Under the pieces are notes generated by a model. That model searched no databases and was not told where the DNA came from. It saw only the letters and a list, made by a program, of their open reading frames with translations. Below are positions 1-9,750 of a stretch of DNA of 19,848 nt, one piece after another (positions within the stretch are counted from its first letter, which is position 1; each line of letters opens with the position of its first letter). A program made the position numbers and the translations under genes. The stretch comes from Collybiopsis luxurians FD-317 M1 (Eukaryota > Basidiomycota > Agaricomycetes > Agaricales > Omphalotaceae), in NCBI GenBank assembly GCA_000827265.1, contig KN834890.1:42683-62530 (forward strand), read 5' to 3'.

Positions 1-390
1 TGTTAACTAACAAGAATTCACAGTCACTACATACAATATCCAAAATATAGTACTAAACTACTTCAGTATAAGAGATTAAGATAAGAGTAATACCTACAGT
101 ACAACAAGAAGTAGAGTGAGTATAAGAAGAGACCAAAGAATATTATTATTTTGTGTTCATATTGTGAGGCCCTCAGAATGCCTCAGAGATACCCAGGGCT
201 CCCCAGGGAAGCACAGGAAAATGCAGGCTACCTTGAAAAAACTGAGTTTCCAAAGAATTAGGGGGGTGTCTCTTGGCACTCTCAATGCCCCTAGGATACC
301 CAGGCCACCCAGGCACCCTAGACACCCTCAAACTTCTTCAAGTTAGTTTATAGGTGCCAGGGCTTTAGAGTACTTTTCCAGATGAATGAC
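1..390. other. Gene-free left edge
   Basis: I see no credible gene here. The first 115 bases are AT-rich with no recognised signal. Bases 171-345 are a GC-richer block resembling a MITE found further along. Helitron coding similarity begins only at about 393, so the Helitron has lost its 5' part or been cut by something inserted in this stretch. Confidence 0.6.
171..345. repeat. Diverged relative of the palindromic MITE at 6569-6740
   Basis: The reverse complement of about 214-277 reads like one arm of the 172 bp element: GCCA, then GACACCCCCC, then AAT, then GGAAACTCAG in the same order and spacing. The block shares its unusual richness in CCCAGG and CCTCAG words. No clean second arm or target duplication is visible, so this would be a degraded copy. 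It could also be chance similarity between GC-rich sequences. Confidence 0.35.
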
Positions 391-392
391 TG

Positions 393-3300
393 AACTGGCT
401 GAAATATCATCAGAAGGAGCTTAGAGCAGAGGTCTATAGTGCATTGACTGATGCAGTTCAAGCAGGTGATACAAATCTAGCAGATATTGGACAACATGTC
501 ATTTTGCCTTCTTCATATATTGGTGGTTCCAGACATATGTTTCAGTTGTATCAGGACTCACTTGCTTTGTCACATCATTTTGGCAAGCCCAATTTATTTC
601 TTACAATTACAGCAAATCCCAATGCACCTGAAATCAAAGAAACACTATTTCCAGGGCAAACTTCCAATGATTGTCCTGATATTATTGCCTGAGTCTTTCA
701 AGAGAAAGTGCAAAAAATGCTGAAGCTAATTGATAAGGGCTGTTTTGGAGAATGCCAAGGGAGAGTCTATACAATAGAGTTTCAGAAAAGAGGATTGCCT
801 CATATTCACATTCTTATTTTTCTCCATCCCAGTGCTAGATTTGAAGAGGCTCATTAAATAGACCAGCTTATTTCAGCTCAGGTGCCAGATCCTGAACTAC
901 AACCAGAGTTGTTCAAAGCTGTAGAGAAGCTCATGATCCATGGACCCTGTGGAGAGCTTAATCCTCATTCTTCCTGTATGAAAGATGGAAAATGTTCAAA
1001 AGGATCTCCCAAAAGCTTTCAACAAGATACCACACTATCACAAAATGGTTACCCAGTTTATGCTAGACCTGAAAATGGCAGGAAATGTATTAAGGTTGTC
1101 AGTGGTCATGAGATTGAGCTTGACAATTGATGGGTGGTACCTTATAATGCATGGGCTCTCCTTGAATAGTCAAGCCATGTTAATCTTGAATGTTGTGTAT
1201 CTATAAGAGCACATAAATATCTCCATAAATACATTTACAAAGGTCATGACTGTACTACCATGAAAATTGGCATGAATCAAGATGAGGTGCAGCTTTACTT
1301 GGACTCAAGATATGTTTCTGGATCTGAGAGCACTTGGAGAATATTACACTATCCCATGCATGAAGAGAAACCTAATGTTGTCCATTTGGCTGTACATGAA
1401 CCAGGAGGCCAGTTAGTGGTATTTAATGCACAAGAAATTGCCCAGCAAATTGTAAATTGTGCCAGCAGCAAAGATAGTATACTTTTGGGTTGGTTTAAAG
1501 CAAATGCTGAGGAAGAGAGAAAAGTTCAAGAGAATCCAGCAAATGCTGTCACTACTGCTCAATCTTTGCTGTACCAGCAATTTCCATCAATTTGGTTTTG
1601 GACAAAGAGCAAGCACTACTGGAAACTGCGTGACAAACCTAAGCCAGCAGTTGGTTGGATGTATTTTGTTCATCCAGCAGCTGGTGAAAGGTTCTATATA
1701 AAACTTCTCCTTACAGTTGTTCATGGTGCCACCTCTTTTGCCAACCTTCAAACATTTAATGGAGTAGAGTATCCTTCTTTTCAACAAGCATGTTTGGTAC
1801 GGGGCCTTCTGCAGGATGATGCTGAATGGAAAGAATGTATAGAGGATGCATGTCACATGCAAACAGGAGCAGGTCTTTGATCATTATTTGCTACCATATT
1901 GAAGGATTGCAATCCTACCCAGCCTGGAGTACTGTGGAATCAGTTCAAACAGTATATATGTGATGATCTTGAGCACTATTTACATAGAGAGAAGATTGTG
2001 GAGTATCCAAGTCAGAGTGAAGCTGAGGATTATGGGCTATATTTGATTGATAAGATTCTATTCCACACTGGTGTCTTTGAAGGTGTAATGCATTATTGAG
2101 GAATGCCAGTTCCTAACTATGAATTTTGGACTCAAATTGAAGGCAACCATTTGATAGCAGAACAACTGGACTTCAGTGTGGGAGAGCAGCTACAAAAGGC
2201 CAATGAAAATATTGCAATGCTCAATACAAACCAAAGGAATGGATTTGAGAAGGTGATGGAGGCTATTACTGGGAATAGGCCCAGAATTTTTTTCTGCATG
2301 GTCCTGCCGGGACTGGAAAAACTTTTATTTATAATACTCTATGCTATAAACTGCAAGCAGATAGAAAGATTGTTCTTTGCTGTGCTTCCTCTGGAATAGC
2401 TGCACTTCTTCTACCTAAGGGTCACACTGTTCATTCAACATTCAAAATCCCTATTGACATATTTGAGGGAAGAGTTTGCTCTGTAAAAAAGAATTCAGAT
2501 TTGGCTAAGTTATTGCAGGAAGTTTCACTGATTATTTGGGATGAAGTTCCTATGCAGAATTGATTCTGTCAAGAAGCAGTACACTTGACTATGCAAGATA
2601 TTAGGGGGAATGCTCAGCCATTTGGTGGGGTTACTGTAGTATTTGGTGGGGACTTTCAGCAGATTCTTCCTGTAATATGCAAAGGAAGGAGAGAACAGAT
2701 TGTAGGAGCATGTATTCAATGATCATACTTATGGCATCAAATTGAAGTTCTATACCTGACTGAAAACAAGCAACTGAGTAGTGGAACTCTGGAAGATCAT
2801 GAATATGCAGAATGGCTTTTGAAAGTAGGCCATGGTTCTGACAATAACATTGACAGTCAAATAAAGCTGGATCCATTAATGAAATGTGGTGATACTATTG
2901 ACTCTTTAGTTGATTCAATCTATCCTGGACTTAATTTAATTGACCCCAAGGCAAACAATGACTCATGGTTCTCAGAATGCACCATACTGTGTCCAAAAAA
3001 TGATACTGTTGACCTCTTGAATATGAAATGTCTGAATGCATTAAAAGGTGATGCTCGCACTTATCACAGTGCAGATGCTGCAGTGACAGATGAAAATGAA
3101 GATGGTGACTCAACATCCTACTGAATATTTGAATTCAATTAATGATTCTGGGCTGCCCCTCTCAAAACTTCAACTGAAAATTGGTGCACCAATCATGGTT
3201 CTCTGCAACCTAGATCTAGGGGCAGGTGTTTGCAATGGTACACATGCTATTCTGATTAATGGCACCTCAAGAGTTCTGCAGGCCAGAATCTTGACTGGTG

Positions 3301-3662
3301 ATACAGTTCTCATACCCCGCATTATTTTACAACCAACAGACCTTGAGCTTCCTCTTATTCTGGAGAGACACCAATTTCCTGTTCAATTGGCATTTTCAAT
3401 GTCAATTAACAAAGCTCAAGGCCAATCAGTGAGGCAAGTTGGGTTAAATCTACAGACATCTGTCTTTAGTCATGGTCAATTATATGTTGCTCTTTCTCAA
3501 AGTACAACTAAGTGAGGTATCAAGATTCTATTTTCTGAAGGTATGAATATCTTCTTTCAAATTATCCAAACATGTACTTATGTGAATTTTCCTATATCAG
3601 ATCAGAACAATTGTACAACCAAGAACATTGTGTATCCAGAACTACTTCTTGATCTACATTGA
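393..3662 (+). pseudogene. Helitron replication initiator/helicase (RepHel), 5'-truncated and frameshifted
   Basis: This is a relic of the rolling-circle transposase of Helitrons, which nicks and unwinds transposon DNA. Similarity starts within the Helitron_like_N region (ILPSSYIGGSRHMFQLYQDS at about 500). The HUH metal motif (PHIHILI) is at 801-809 and the tyrosine motif (KYLHKYIYKGHD) at about 1215-1250. After that comes a PIF1-type helicase: Walker A GPAGTGKT at 2300-2323, Walker B WDE at about 2537-2545, GGDFQQILP at about 2645, and the late motif SINKAQGQS at about 3400. The end ...VYPELLLDLH at 3662 matches the usual family C-terminus. Breaks: TGA at 690, 1128, 1878, 2097, 2561, 2720 and 3513; TAA at 855; TAG at 1167. 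There is a frameshift at or near the T7 run 2287-2293 and another near 3105. Most TGAs sit where family members carry Arg. The N-terminal several hundred residues are absent. Confidence 0.93.
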
Positions 3663-3745
3663 TTCCGTGCTTTCATACTTATTATTTAGTACATGTACCA
3701 GATTCTTAAATCACTTCTAACATGAGTGTATTAATGAACTTAATG

Positions 3746-3761
3746 AACTTAGCGCTAAGTT
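3746..3761. repeat. Perfect 16 bp palindrome downstream of the Helitron
   Basis: AACTTAGCGCTAAGTT is fully self-complementary. It lies 84 bp after the Helitron stop codon and follows a short tandem duplication (TAATGAACT twice). Helitron 3' ends carry a small hairpin shortly before a terminal CTRR, so this is one candidate, but no CTRR follows at the usual distance. Confidence 0.35.
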
Positions 3762-3862
3762 TTGAAACCAAGAGTGAGGAGTGAGCCTTCAAATGCATTT
3801 AAAAATAGCTATCAGGTAGACCCTTAAGTATGGAGGTGCACAGCACCAACATAGGGGGGTTT

Positions 3863-3877
3863 GGGGGCACAGCCCCC
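3863..3877. repeat. GC hairpin, alternative Helitron 3' terminal hairpin
   Basis: GGGGGC-ACA-GCCCCC forms a 6 bp stem with a 3 nt loop about 200 bp after the RepHel stop, in otherwise AT-rich DNA. The next bases are CTAC, which only approximates a Helitron CTRR end. The hairpin itself is certain; its role is inference. Confidence 0.35.
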
Positions 3878-5283
3878 TACAAGTTGTTGACCAGTGACAT
3901 AGTCAAGGGTGAGCACAGCAAATCCTGTGACAAAGTCATGGGTCATAAAGCTTGTTATTTGAATGTTTTGCTATTTATGGCATGTGTTCTCAGCATTACC
4001 CATCCAGTATTATGTCATCAGTGTCAATATTACTTTATGAAAACCTATATTTACCACAGTTTTTTTACTCCAATTTCCTGTTGAAATTGCCAGAAGGAAA
4101 GCCAGAATACTCTGGATATTAATGTTCCTTGAGTGAACCATGTGAATTACAGTCTTTTACCACCCAATGGGATATTACTGCCCAATGGGATGAACATCCC
4201 CCACGCTGCCAAATTTGAAGCCCTGCCTCCAGAACTTTTCCAGCATTTACCTGTATGTCTTAAGTAGCCACAATAAAATTTTTTATGGTAAAATATGAAT
4301 ATCCCTTACACCTATGAGGCAAATGGTAAGTTTTTTGGTGTGAATTATGATAATTTCAGCTTCTTGAGCTTGTAGAAATGCAAAAGTGGTAGTTTTTTTG
4401 AGATAACTTGAATCATTAGCTCAATTCTCAATAAGTTGCAGCTCGAGTTTGGTAGAGAGAGGCTCATATTTCTGTCAATTGAGAATGGGACAGAAGTAGC
4501 GGGACACATCTTGTCACACTAGCACGTGACTACAAGCACCTCATTAATGAGGGTTAAGGTTTTGTGGCAAAGGGTGGCTCTGTCTGCTGCATCCCCACCT
4601 CAGTTTTGGTACTGTATTTCAAATGAGAATAAATCACCTATCTTCCCTTCTCTCCAATGGGTCGCTGAGCAAAGGCTGTTACTCTCAAAGCTAGAGAGGA
4701 CCGTGAACTTACAGACAAACTTTATGAGACTGCAGTCGAACTCGACCATGTGCCAGGAGTCACCAACAAAATGTTGGGCCAAAAGCCATACAGCTGAGCT
4801 ATGCAGCATGTTGTGCTCACATTGCTGATCAATACTTCGAGATTCACAAAAAATACCCTCCCCATGCACTATCCAAATCCACTCTTGAACATCTTCAAAA
4901 GGGTGGCACTCCAAAGAGCAAGTGCAATGCTGAGTGTGGCTGGTTGACAAACACTGAAGCTCTAATGGTGGTCAATTATGCTCTTGAGATGGCTCAGAGA
5001 GGCTTTCCTCTTACTCATGAAATACTTAAAGACAAAGTGGATAGCATTATCTGCCCTAGACTTGGCAACCAGTTTCCTGAGGAAGGTGTTGGCAAACAAT
5101 GGACATTGCGCTTCATTGAAAAATATCAGAATGAGCTGAAAATGTTTTGGAGCTCTTCCCTTGATGAGAAGCACAGCCATGCTGTGAACCCTACCACAAA
5201 CCAGCAATGGTTTGACCTGCTCAAGGAAGTTCTGGCTGGAAAGCGAGATTATGAATTCAACATAAACTCAGATAAAAACTCAA

Positions 5284-5332
5284 GTAAGGCCTGTCAATCA
5301 AATCATTTTAAGACTGAATAATGATTGAGTAG
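5284..5332 (+). other. Intron 1 of the pogo transposase (49 bp)
   Basis: Donor GTAAGG, candidate branch CTGAAT, acceptor GAGTAG. Removing it joins ...NSDKNS to QNKDSWHDKDAEDE in frame (phase 1) and removes the in-frame TAA near 5319. Confidence 0.7.
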
Positions 5333-5735
5333 TGCAAAACAAAGACAGCTGGCATGACAAGGATGCTGAAGATGAGATATTCTTTGGCAAAGAGCAGGTG
5401 ATTGAAGGAGAGAATGATGATACACCTCAAGGTGGCAATACTACCCCTAGTTAATTGCATGTACCACCAGATTCAGCTTCTCCCACCACTCTAATTCTCC
5501 CCGAAAATGTTTATGGAGCTGATGAGTCTGGGTTCATGCTGTCACAGTCAACCAAACAGCATGTGATAGGTTCCAGGTCAAAGAAAATGCAGCATCAGCA
5601 AGGAGATGGTGGACAAGAGAATACAACAGTGATCATTACTATCTGTGCTGATGGAACTACAACCAGACCTACGATCATCTTCAAAGGGCACACATATCAG
5701 GTGAAATGGAATCAAGATAATCTGACTAAGGCATT

Positions 5736-5789
5736 GTAAGTAATTCTGTGCCAAGCTACAATTTTTCCACATACCTGATGTTGAGACAG
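5736..5789 (+). other. Intron 2 of the pogo transposase (54 bp)
   Basis: Donor GTAAGT, branch-like CTGAT, acceptor GACAG. It contains three in-frame stops. Removing it yields TKAL joined to LAHSPKGW, the arrangement expected inside the DDE domain of these transposases. Confidence 0.8.
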
Positions 5790-6568
5790 GCTTGCACATT
5801 CACCAAAAGGCTGGATAGATGGAGAGCTCAGACTGGAGTGGCTCAAGGATTTTCATGAACAGACAAAGGAAAAAGCAAATGGCTGCACACAGGTCCTTCT
5901 TGTAGATGGACACAACTCTCACTATACCTCTGCTTTCCTTCACTTTGCAAGAGCTCACCATATTCACATTCTCTGCTATCCAGCTCATGGAACACATGTC
6001 TATCAAGGCCTTGATGTTGTAATTTTTTCACCACTAAAGCATTTCTGGACCAATGAAAAGACCAAACTCTTTCAGCAGATACATCAACATATTTAGAAAG
6101 ACAATTTCATGGCAATTTATGGTGCTGCTCACAAGAAAACATTAACTCCAGAGAATATACATGCTGCATTCAAAAAGACCAGTGTATGGCCATTCAATTG
6201 CTCAGTTGTTACACCTAGCATGATGGCTACAAGCAAAGAGACATCATTGAAGACCTATCTTCCCATTCCCCAGCCTAGTCCTGTGGTTGCAATCAGCCGA
6301 CTTATCCATACTGTAACAGTTAACACTTGCAAATGACATCAAAACAGCTACTCACCAACTCAGGATACTCCATGTTGCCCCCCCCATATTAATTTTTCCT
6401 CTCCTTCTCAACATAGCTCTTCCCCTATACCTCCCAGCAGTAGTTCAAGCAATCCTTTCAAAACCCCTCTCCATGAAAGTATCACAGCACTGAAAAAAAC
6501 TTCATCATCATTTCTTGTTCAATCACTGCCAATTCATGCAGAGGCACATCAGGAAAAATGCCCTATTG

Positions 6569-6740
6569 CCCAGAGAGCCAGGGCCAGCCTAGGGACACCC
6601 CCCCAATCCTAGGAAACCTCAGGGATCCTGTGAAGCCTGAGTGCAGCCTGAGCTGACCTCAGTGGCCCCAGGGATTTTCAGGATACCTGAGGTTACTTAG
6701 GATTGGGGGGGTGTCCCTAGGCTGGCCCTGGCTCTCTGGG
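6569..6740. mobile_element. 172 bp palindromic MITE inserted in the pogo coding sequence
   Basis: The terminal 54 bases at each end are inverted repeats with 52 of 54 matching by eye, starting CCCAGAGAGCCAGGGCCAGC. The spacer is about 64 bp of CCTCAGG-type words. It sits inside the transposase reading frame. Taking out exactly 6569-6740 rejoins codons in frame (EKCPI to KGTFPDAANLL). Flanks are ATTG and AAAA, so no target-site duplication is visible. It has no coding capacity and must have been mobilised in trans. The superfamily is not assignable from the sequence. Confidence 0.8.
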
Positions 6741-7443
6741 AAAAAGGTACTTTTCCTGATGCAGCCAATTTACTAACCTTTCCTGGGATAAACTTTTCTC
6801 CCTATTGCCCTTTGTCACAACTCCTTCCACAAATGCTACTTGATGTGCCCCCAGAAACTGAACTTGAAGAGAAACTTCAGCATGCCCTATGCCATTTGCA
6901 GCACAAGTACACTACTCTCAAAGAGCAAGCACTTGTTATGCAGTCGACAATGGTGCTGAATGGAGCATATTGCCTTTGTCTCAGAGAGCAACTTGCTGCA
7001 CAGGAGGAAAGTCAGAGTCGTACTAAAGGAAAGCTGATGGGCAATGGGTTGCCAAAGCTACTCACAAGTGAGGCATTTGTCAAATGGGTGGAAGAATTTC
7101 AGAAAGCAACAGAGGAGCAGGAGGCAAAGAAAAAGCAGAGACAAGCCTCAAAAGAAGACATGGCAGCTGAGAAGGCAGAATGGGAACAGTTGAATATGAA
7201 GCGCACAGAACAAAACAAGGAAATTCATGTGCAGTGGAAGGAGGACTGTCAACTGTGGGATGAAAATAGGAAGAATGGGATTTCTCAGGGTCCACAACCC
7301 AAATGGCATGAGATGTGGTTCCCACCTGTGCCAAAAACTTGGCTGGCATCTAAACCAGGTGGAAAAGGGAAAGAGAAGGATTGATCTGAAAAAGGGAGTG
7401 AAAGCAAGGCCAATTACAATGATGATGAGTTTCTAGATGAATG

Positions 7444-8533
7444 ATTAATATTATTACATGTTTGTCAAGTCTGTGAATGCAAATTGATATGCTCACTTCC
7501 CTTCTCTACAATATCTACAGTATAGTCATTTCTTCAATTCCAAAGTGATTCAGTGTGCAAAGCTACAGCAAATTATCCTAGTGCATCATTGTGGGATAGC
7601 ACATGATGTGACTGGGCCGCTTTTCCTGTCACTACAATTTTGTCCCAAATCAACAGTTATTTAGACCAACATGATTAATGGCCCTTCCCATTGTTCAAAG
7701 CCATAATAACATTGGGATCAGACTCTTGTGCATCACACAAGCTTGCTTCACAACTTACCTGAGGTACATAGCCCTTCAGATCAGCAGTATATACAGGTTA
7801 CCAAATTTTGTCCCATTGGGCAGTAAAAGACTGTATGTCCTGTTTACTTTAGCTGTAGCTATCAATCTGACTGAATATACCTTTGTACAGCAAGGGTTAT
7901 ATATTGGGTCATTAGCAGAAAGGTGCTTAACTGTCTTTGTTGCAAATACCAGCATGGGGACACTGGAGGATATGGAAAATAAATGAGGAGCTCAAAATAA
8001 CAGGTTAACTAGCAATCCAGCTGTATTGACTCAACTCTGAATTCTAATCTCCCCATAGTTGCGCTCACATACTGGACCACTCTCATTGTCCTCCATACTT
8101 CAAACATATCCTCTCACTCAAGATGCCTTGTCAATTGGTAAAATATTACTCTACTGATTGGACTATCAACATCTTCATACTTCAAAATTCATTTTTTCAT
8201 TTATCCCTTGACTCTTGAGAAAATGCTATCCAAATGCCTTATCACAAATGCCTCAATTCTTGAGTAATCATTGTTTATTAGCCTGGTCAAATTGTAGATC
8301 CTCATCTTAGATCTTACAGGTGCATATCTCACCAATCTATTACTATTAATATAGTTTTGCTGTCAAGCATCTGCTGAGATTATAAGTCCTGATTCTATCC
8401 AGATCCACTCACTTGTTGTCATTTGAATGAGCTCAATATACTTTCCATTCATCTAACAAACATTCATATGCAACCCCAACTGGAGAATATGGCATTCTTG
8501 TACTATTTTGCCAGCTCAAACAGTGCATATTTC
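7444..8533. other. Gene-free stretch between the pogo relic and the hAT-like element
   Basis: AT-rich sequence with no recognised domain. The longest open frame (7678-7986, about 100 codons) shows no known motif, no promoter and ordinary composition, and I treat it as chance. Confidence 0.6.
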
Positions 8534-8541
8534 GGTTCTTT
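8534..8541. repeat. Left target-site duplication GGTTCTTT
   Basis: This 8 bp sequence abuts the left inverted repeat and is repeated exactly at 9025-9032 after the right inverted repeat. Eight bases is the target duplication length of the hAT superfamily. Confidence 0.9.
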
Positions 8542-9024
8542 CAGTGATGTGCTTAAGGCTAAAGACCTAATTAGGTTTAAAGCCTTAATTTTGTTCCTAA
8601 TTAGGACCTAAATTCAGCCGGATCTTTACATAGGTCCTAATCAGGTCTTAACATACATGTAATCAATGTTTAGGTGCTGGTCTGACTGACAAATGCTTTC
8701 ACATGAATTCCATCTCATAAAAGGAGAAATATGGCAACTCTTCAATGAAACAAGATAAAACTAACTCTGTTTAATAATGTCACTGCAGAGCTGGTCACCT
8801 AAGACTTAGGTAATAATGAACAGTCACAGCAGCTAGTACAGGAACAGGGTGAGATAATTCAGTAATGGTGTTTTGGAGGGCTCAGGTACAGTGTGAGGAA
8901 AATCAAGTAGCATCAATATAGGTCCTAAATTGCACCTAATTCAATCTTAATTAAGACCAATAATTAAGGTATTAGGACCTAATATCCTTGGGAAGCCTTA
9001 ATTAAGGCTTTAAGCACATCACTG
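8542..9024. mobile_element. Non-autonomous hAT-like element (483 bp)
   Basis: Perfect 15 bp terminal inverted repeats, CAGTGATGTGCTTAA, bound the element and are flanked by identical 8 bp duplications. The CAGTG terminus and 8 bp duplication together point to hAT. The outer 100 bases at each end hold many direct and inverted copies of a CCTAATTAGG/GGTCCTAA word and of TTAAGGCTTTAA. Such words could be subterminal transposase-binding repeats. No coding sequence is present, so transposase came from elsewhere. The exact duplication and perfect termini suggest a fairly recent insertion. Confidence 0.9.
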
Positions 9025-9032
9025 GGTTCTTT
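9025..9032. repeat. Right target-site duplication GGTTCTTT
   Basis: Exact copy of 8534-8541 immediately after the right CAGTG terminus of the hAT-like element. Confidence 0.9.
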
Positions 9033-9294
9033 TACTTTATTGTGATGGCTGAGTTTCCTGTCATTATATAAAACATACATTTGATGCTCTAGAGATGACA
9101 TTTTGATAATTATGGTACAGGTATTTCACCCCATTTCCACTGTCTCTTTAATAACAGTTTTGTTAGAGTTTGCATAGTGAGAAAAGAGCCAAATCTGAGT
9201 TACAGCTAGTATAATTGGCATAAGTATACTGTGTTAGGACCTTTACTACCTTTGTTGTTAGAAGCTTGTAGCAGGTTCAGTGAGTAGAAAGTAA

Positions 9295-9300
9295 TTTATT
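9295..9300 (-). terminator. Polyadenylation signal in the LTR
   Basis: AATAAA on the minus strand, 64 bases before the LTR end and downstream of the predicted transcription start. This position is suitable for ending the retroelement transcript within R. Confidence 0.45.
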
Positions 9301-9706
9301 ATACCACAGCCGAGACAGAGTACGCGATGGGGAGTCACTATGTACGACAAGTGATCAAGTCCTGTACGGTTTGAGTATTTGATATAGAGGAATGATCCTC
9401 GAGTGTCGAATAACAATTCTAGTAGCTCGGTGCAACTAGAGATTGTATATTGAAAGGACTCGTTAAGACAGTATTAACAAGGGTTGACTCGGAAGGTTCA
9501 TGACTCAGTGTCCGTTTACCCTATGAGATGGAATATTCGAGAGGCTATGGCAGTCAAATAGTCTTGTTGATTGGTTCGACAAGTGAGAAGTGGATATGCC
9601 AGTGACTCGGTGTCAATGGGGTTTGCTTGACTCAGTGTTAAGCAGAATAATATTATAGACTAGTGAACAAGAGAACAGAAACAACACAGATCAAGATAGT
9701 TCAGGT

Positions 9707-9718
9707 AATAACAGCATT
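9707..9718 (-). promoter_or_regulatory. Predicted transcription start and self-primer of the retroelement
   Basis: In element sense this reads AATGCTGTTATT. It is exactly complementary to the 12 bases at the primer-binding position (19399-19410) and starts 32 bases after the first T of the TATA box, where transcription would begin. In Tf1-type elements the first 11 bases of the mRNA fold back to prime reverse transcription. This arrangement matches that mechanism. The assignment is inferred from position and complementarity. Confidence 0.7.
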
Positions 9719-9743
9719 ATTGTGGGAGATGTAGGTACAAGGC

Positions 9744-9750
9744 TTTTATA
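9744..9750 (-). promoter_or_regulatory. TATA box of the LTR promoter
   Basis: TATAAAA followed by G on the minus strand, in U3, 32 bases upstream of the predicted first transcribed base at 9718. Confidence 0.7.

Larger units (their letters stand above)
3663..4656. other. Intergenic stretch between Helitron and pogo relics
   Basis: There is no convincing coding sequence here. The stretch contains the two hairpins described separately, a direct repeat CCCAATGGGAT at about 4160-4190, and the putative left end of the pogo element near 4487. Short open frames here have no recognisable motif. Confidence 0.6.
4657..7443 (+). pseudogene. Pogo-type (Tc1/mariner superfamily) DDD transposase pseudogene with two introns
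   Basis: This is the relic of a DDE_1-family transposase that cuts and reinserts its own element. ATG 4657 opens MGR..AKAVTLKARED, a basic start typical of basidiomycete pogo proteins. A CENP-B/Tc5-like helix-turn-helix region follows (about 4800-5200: GWLTNTEALMVVNYALEMA, RGFPLTHEILKD, GKQWTLRFIEKYQ). Catalytic Asp codons are at 5521 (GADESGF), 5905 (VDGHNSHYT) and 6013 (QGLDVV). The last two are 35 residues apart. The tail (6741-7443) has GNGLPKLLTSEAFVKWVEEF, a charged Glu/Lys/Arg helix and an acidic end, as usual for this subfamily. Introns 5284-5332 and 5736-5789 rejoin the frame. Breaks: TGA 4666, a frameshift near 4780, TAA 5452, TAG 6094, TGA 6334, TGA 7382, and a 172 bp insertion at 6569. 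Confidence 0.9.
4487..7646 (+). mobile_element. Putative extent of the pogo element, from weak terminal inverted repeats
   Basis: GGGACA at 4487 is followed by GTAG and GACA. The reverse complement of the sequence ending at 7646 reads GGGACA, then GTAG and GACA with slightly different spacing. These flank the transposase symmetrically (170 bp before the ATG, about 200 bp after the last stop). No TA target duplication is obvious at either end, so the boundaries are tentative. Confidence 0.35.

Noticed and set aside
1..60. TGTTA start of the window as another LTR tip
   Set aside because: Only the first five bases match the LTR tip; the following sequence is unrelated to the 695 bp LTR.
4551..4562. 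AGGGTTAAGG as a telomere-like repeat
   Set aside because: A single imperfect unit with no tandem copies; not telomeric.
4600..4950. Minus-strand frame over the pogo 5' end
   Set aside because: The plus strand carries the start and helix-turn-helix region of the pogo transposase; the minus frame shows nothing recognisable.
7678..7986. Open frame of about 100 codons between transposons
   Set aside because: No recognisable motif, no promoter or intron signals, and frames of this length are expected by chance here.
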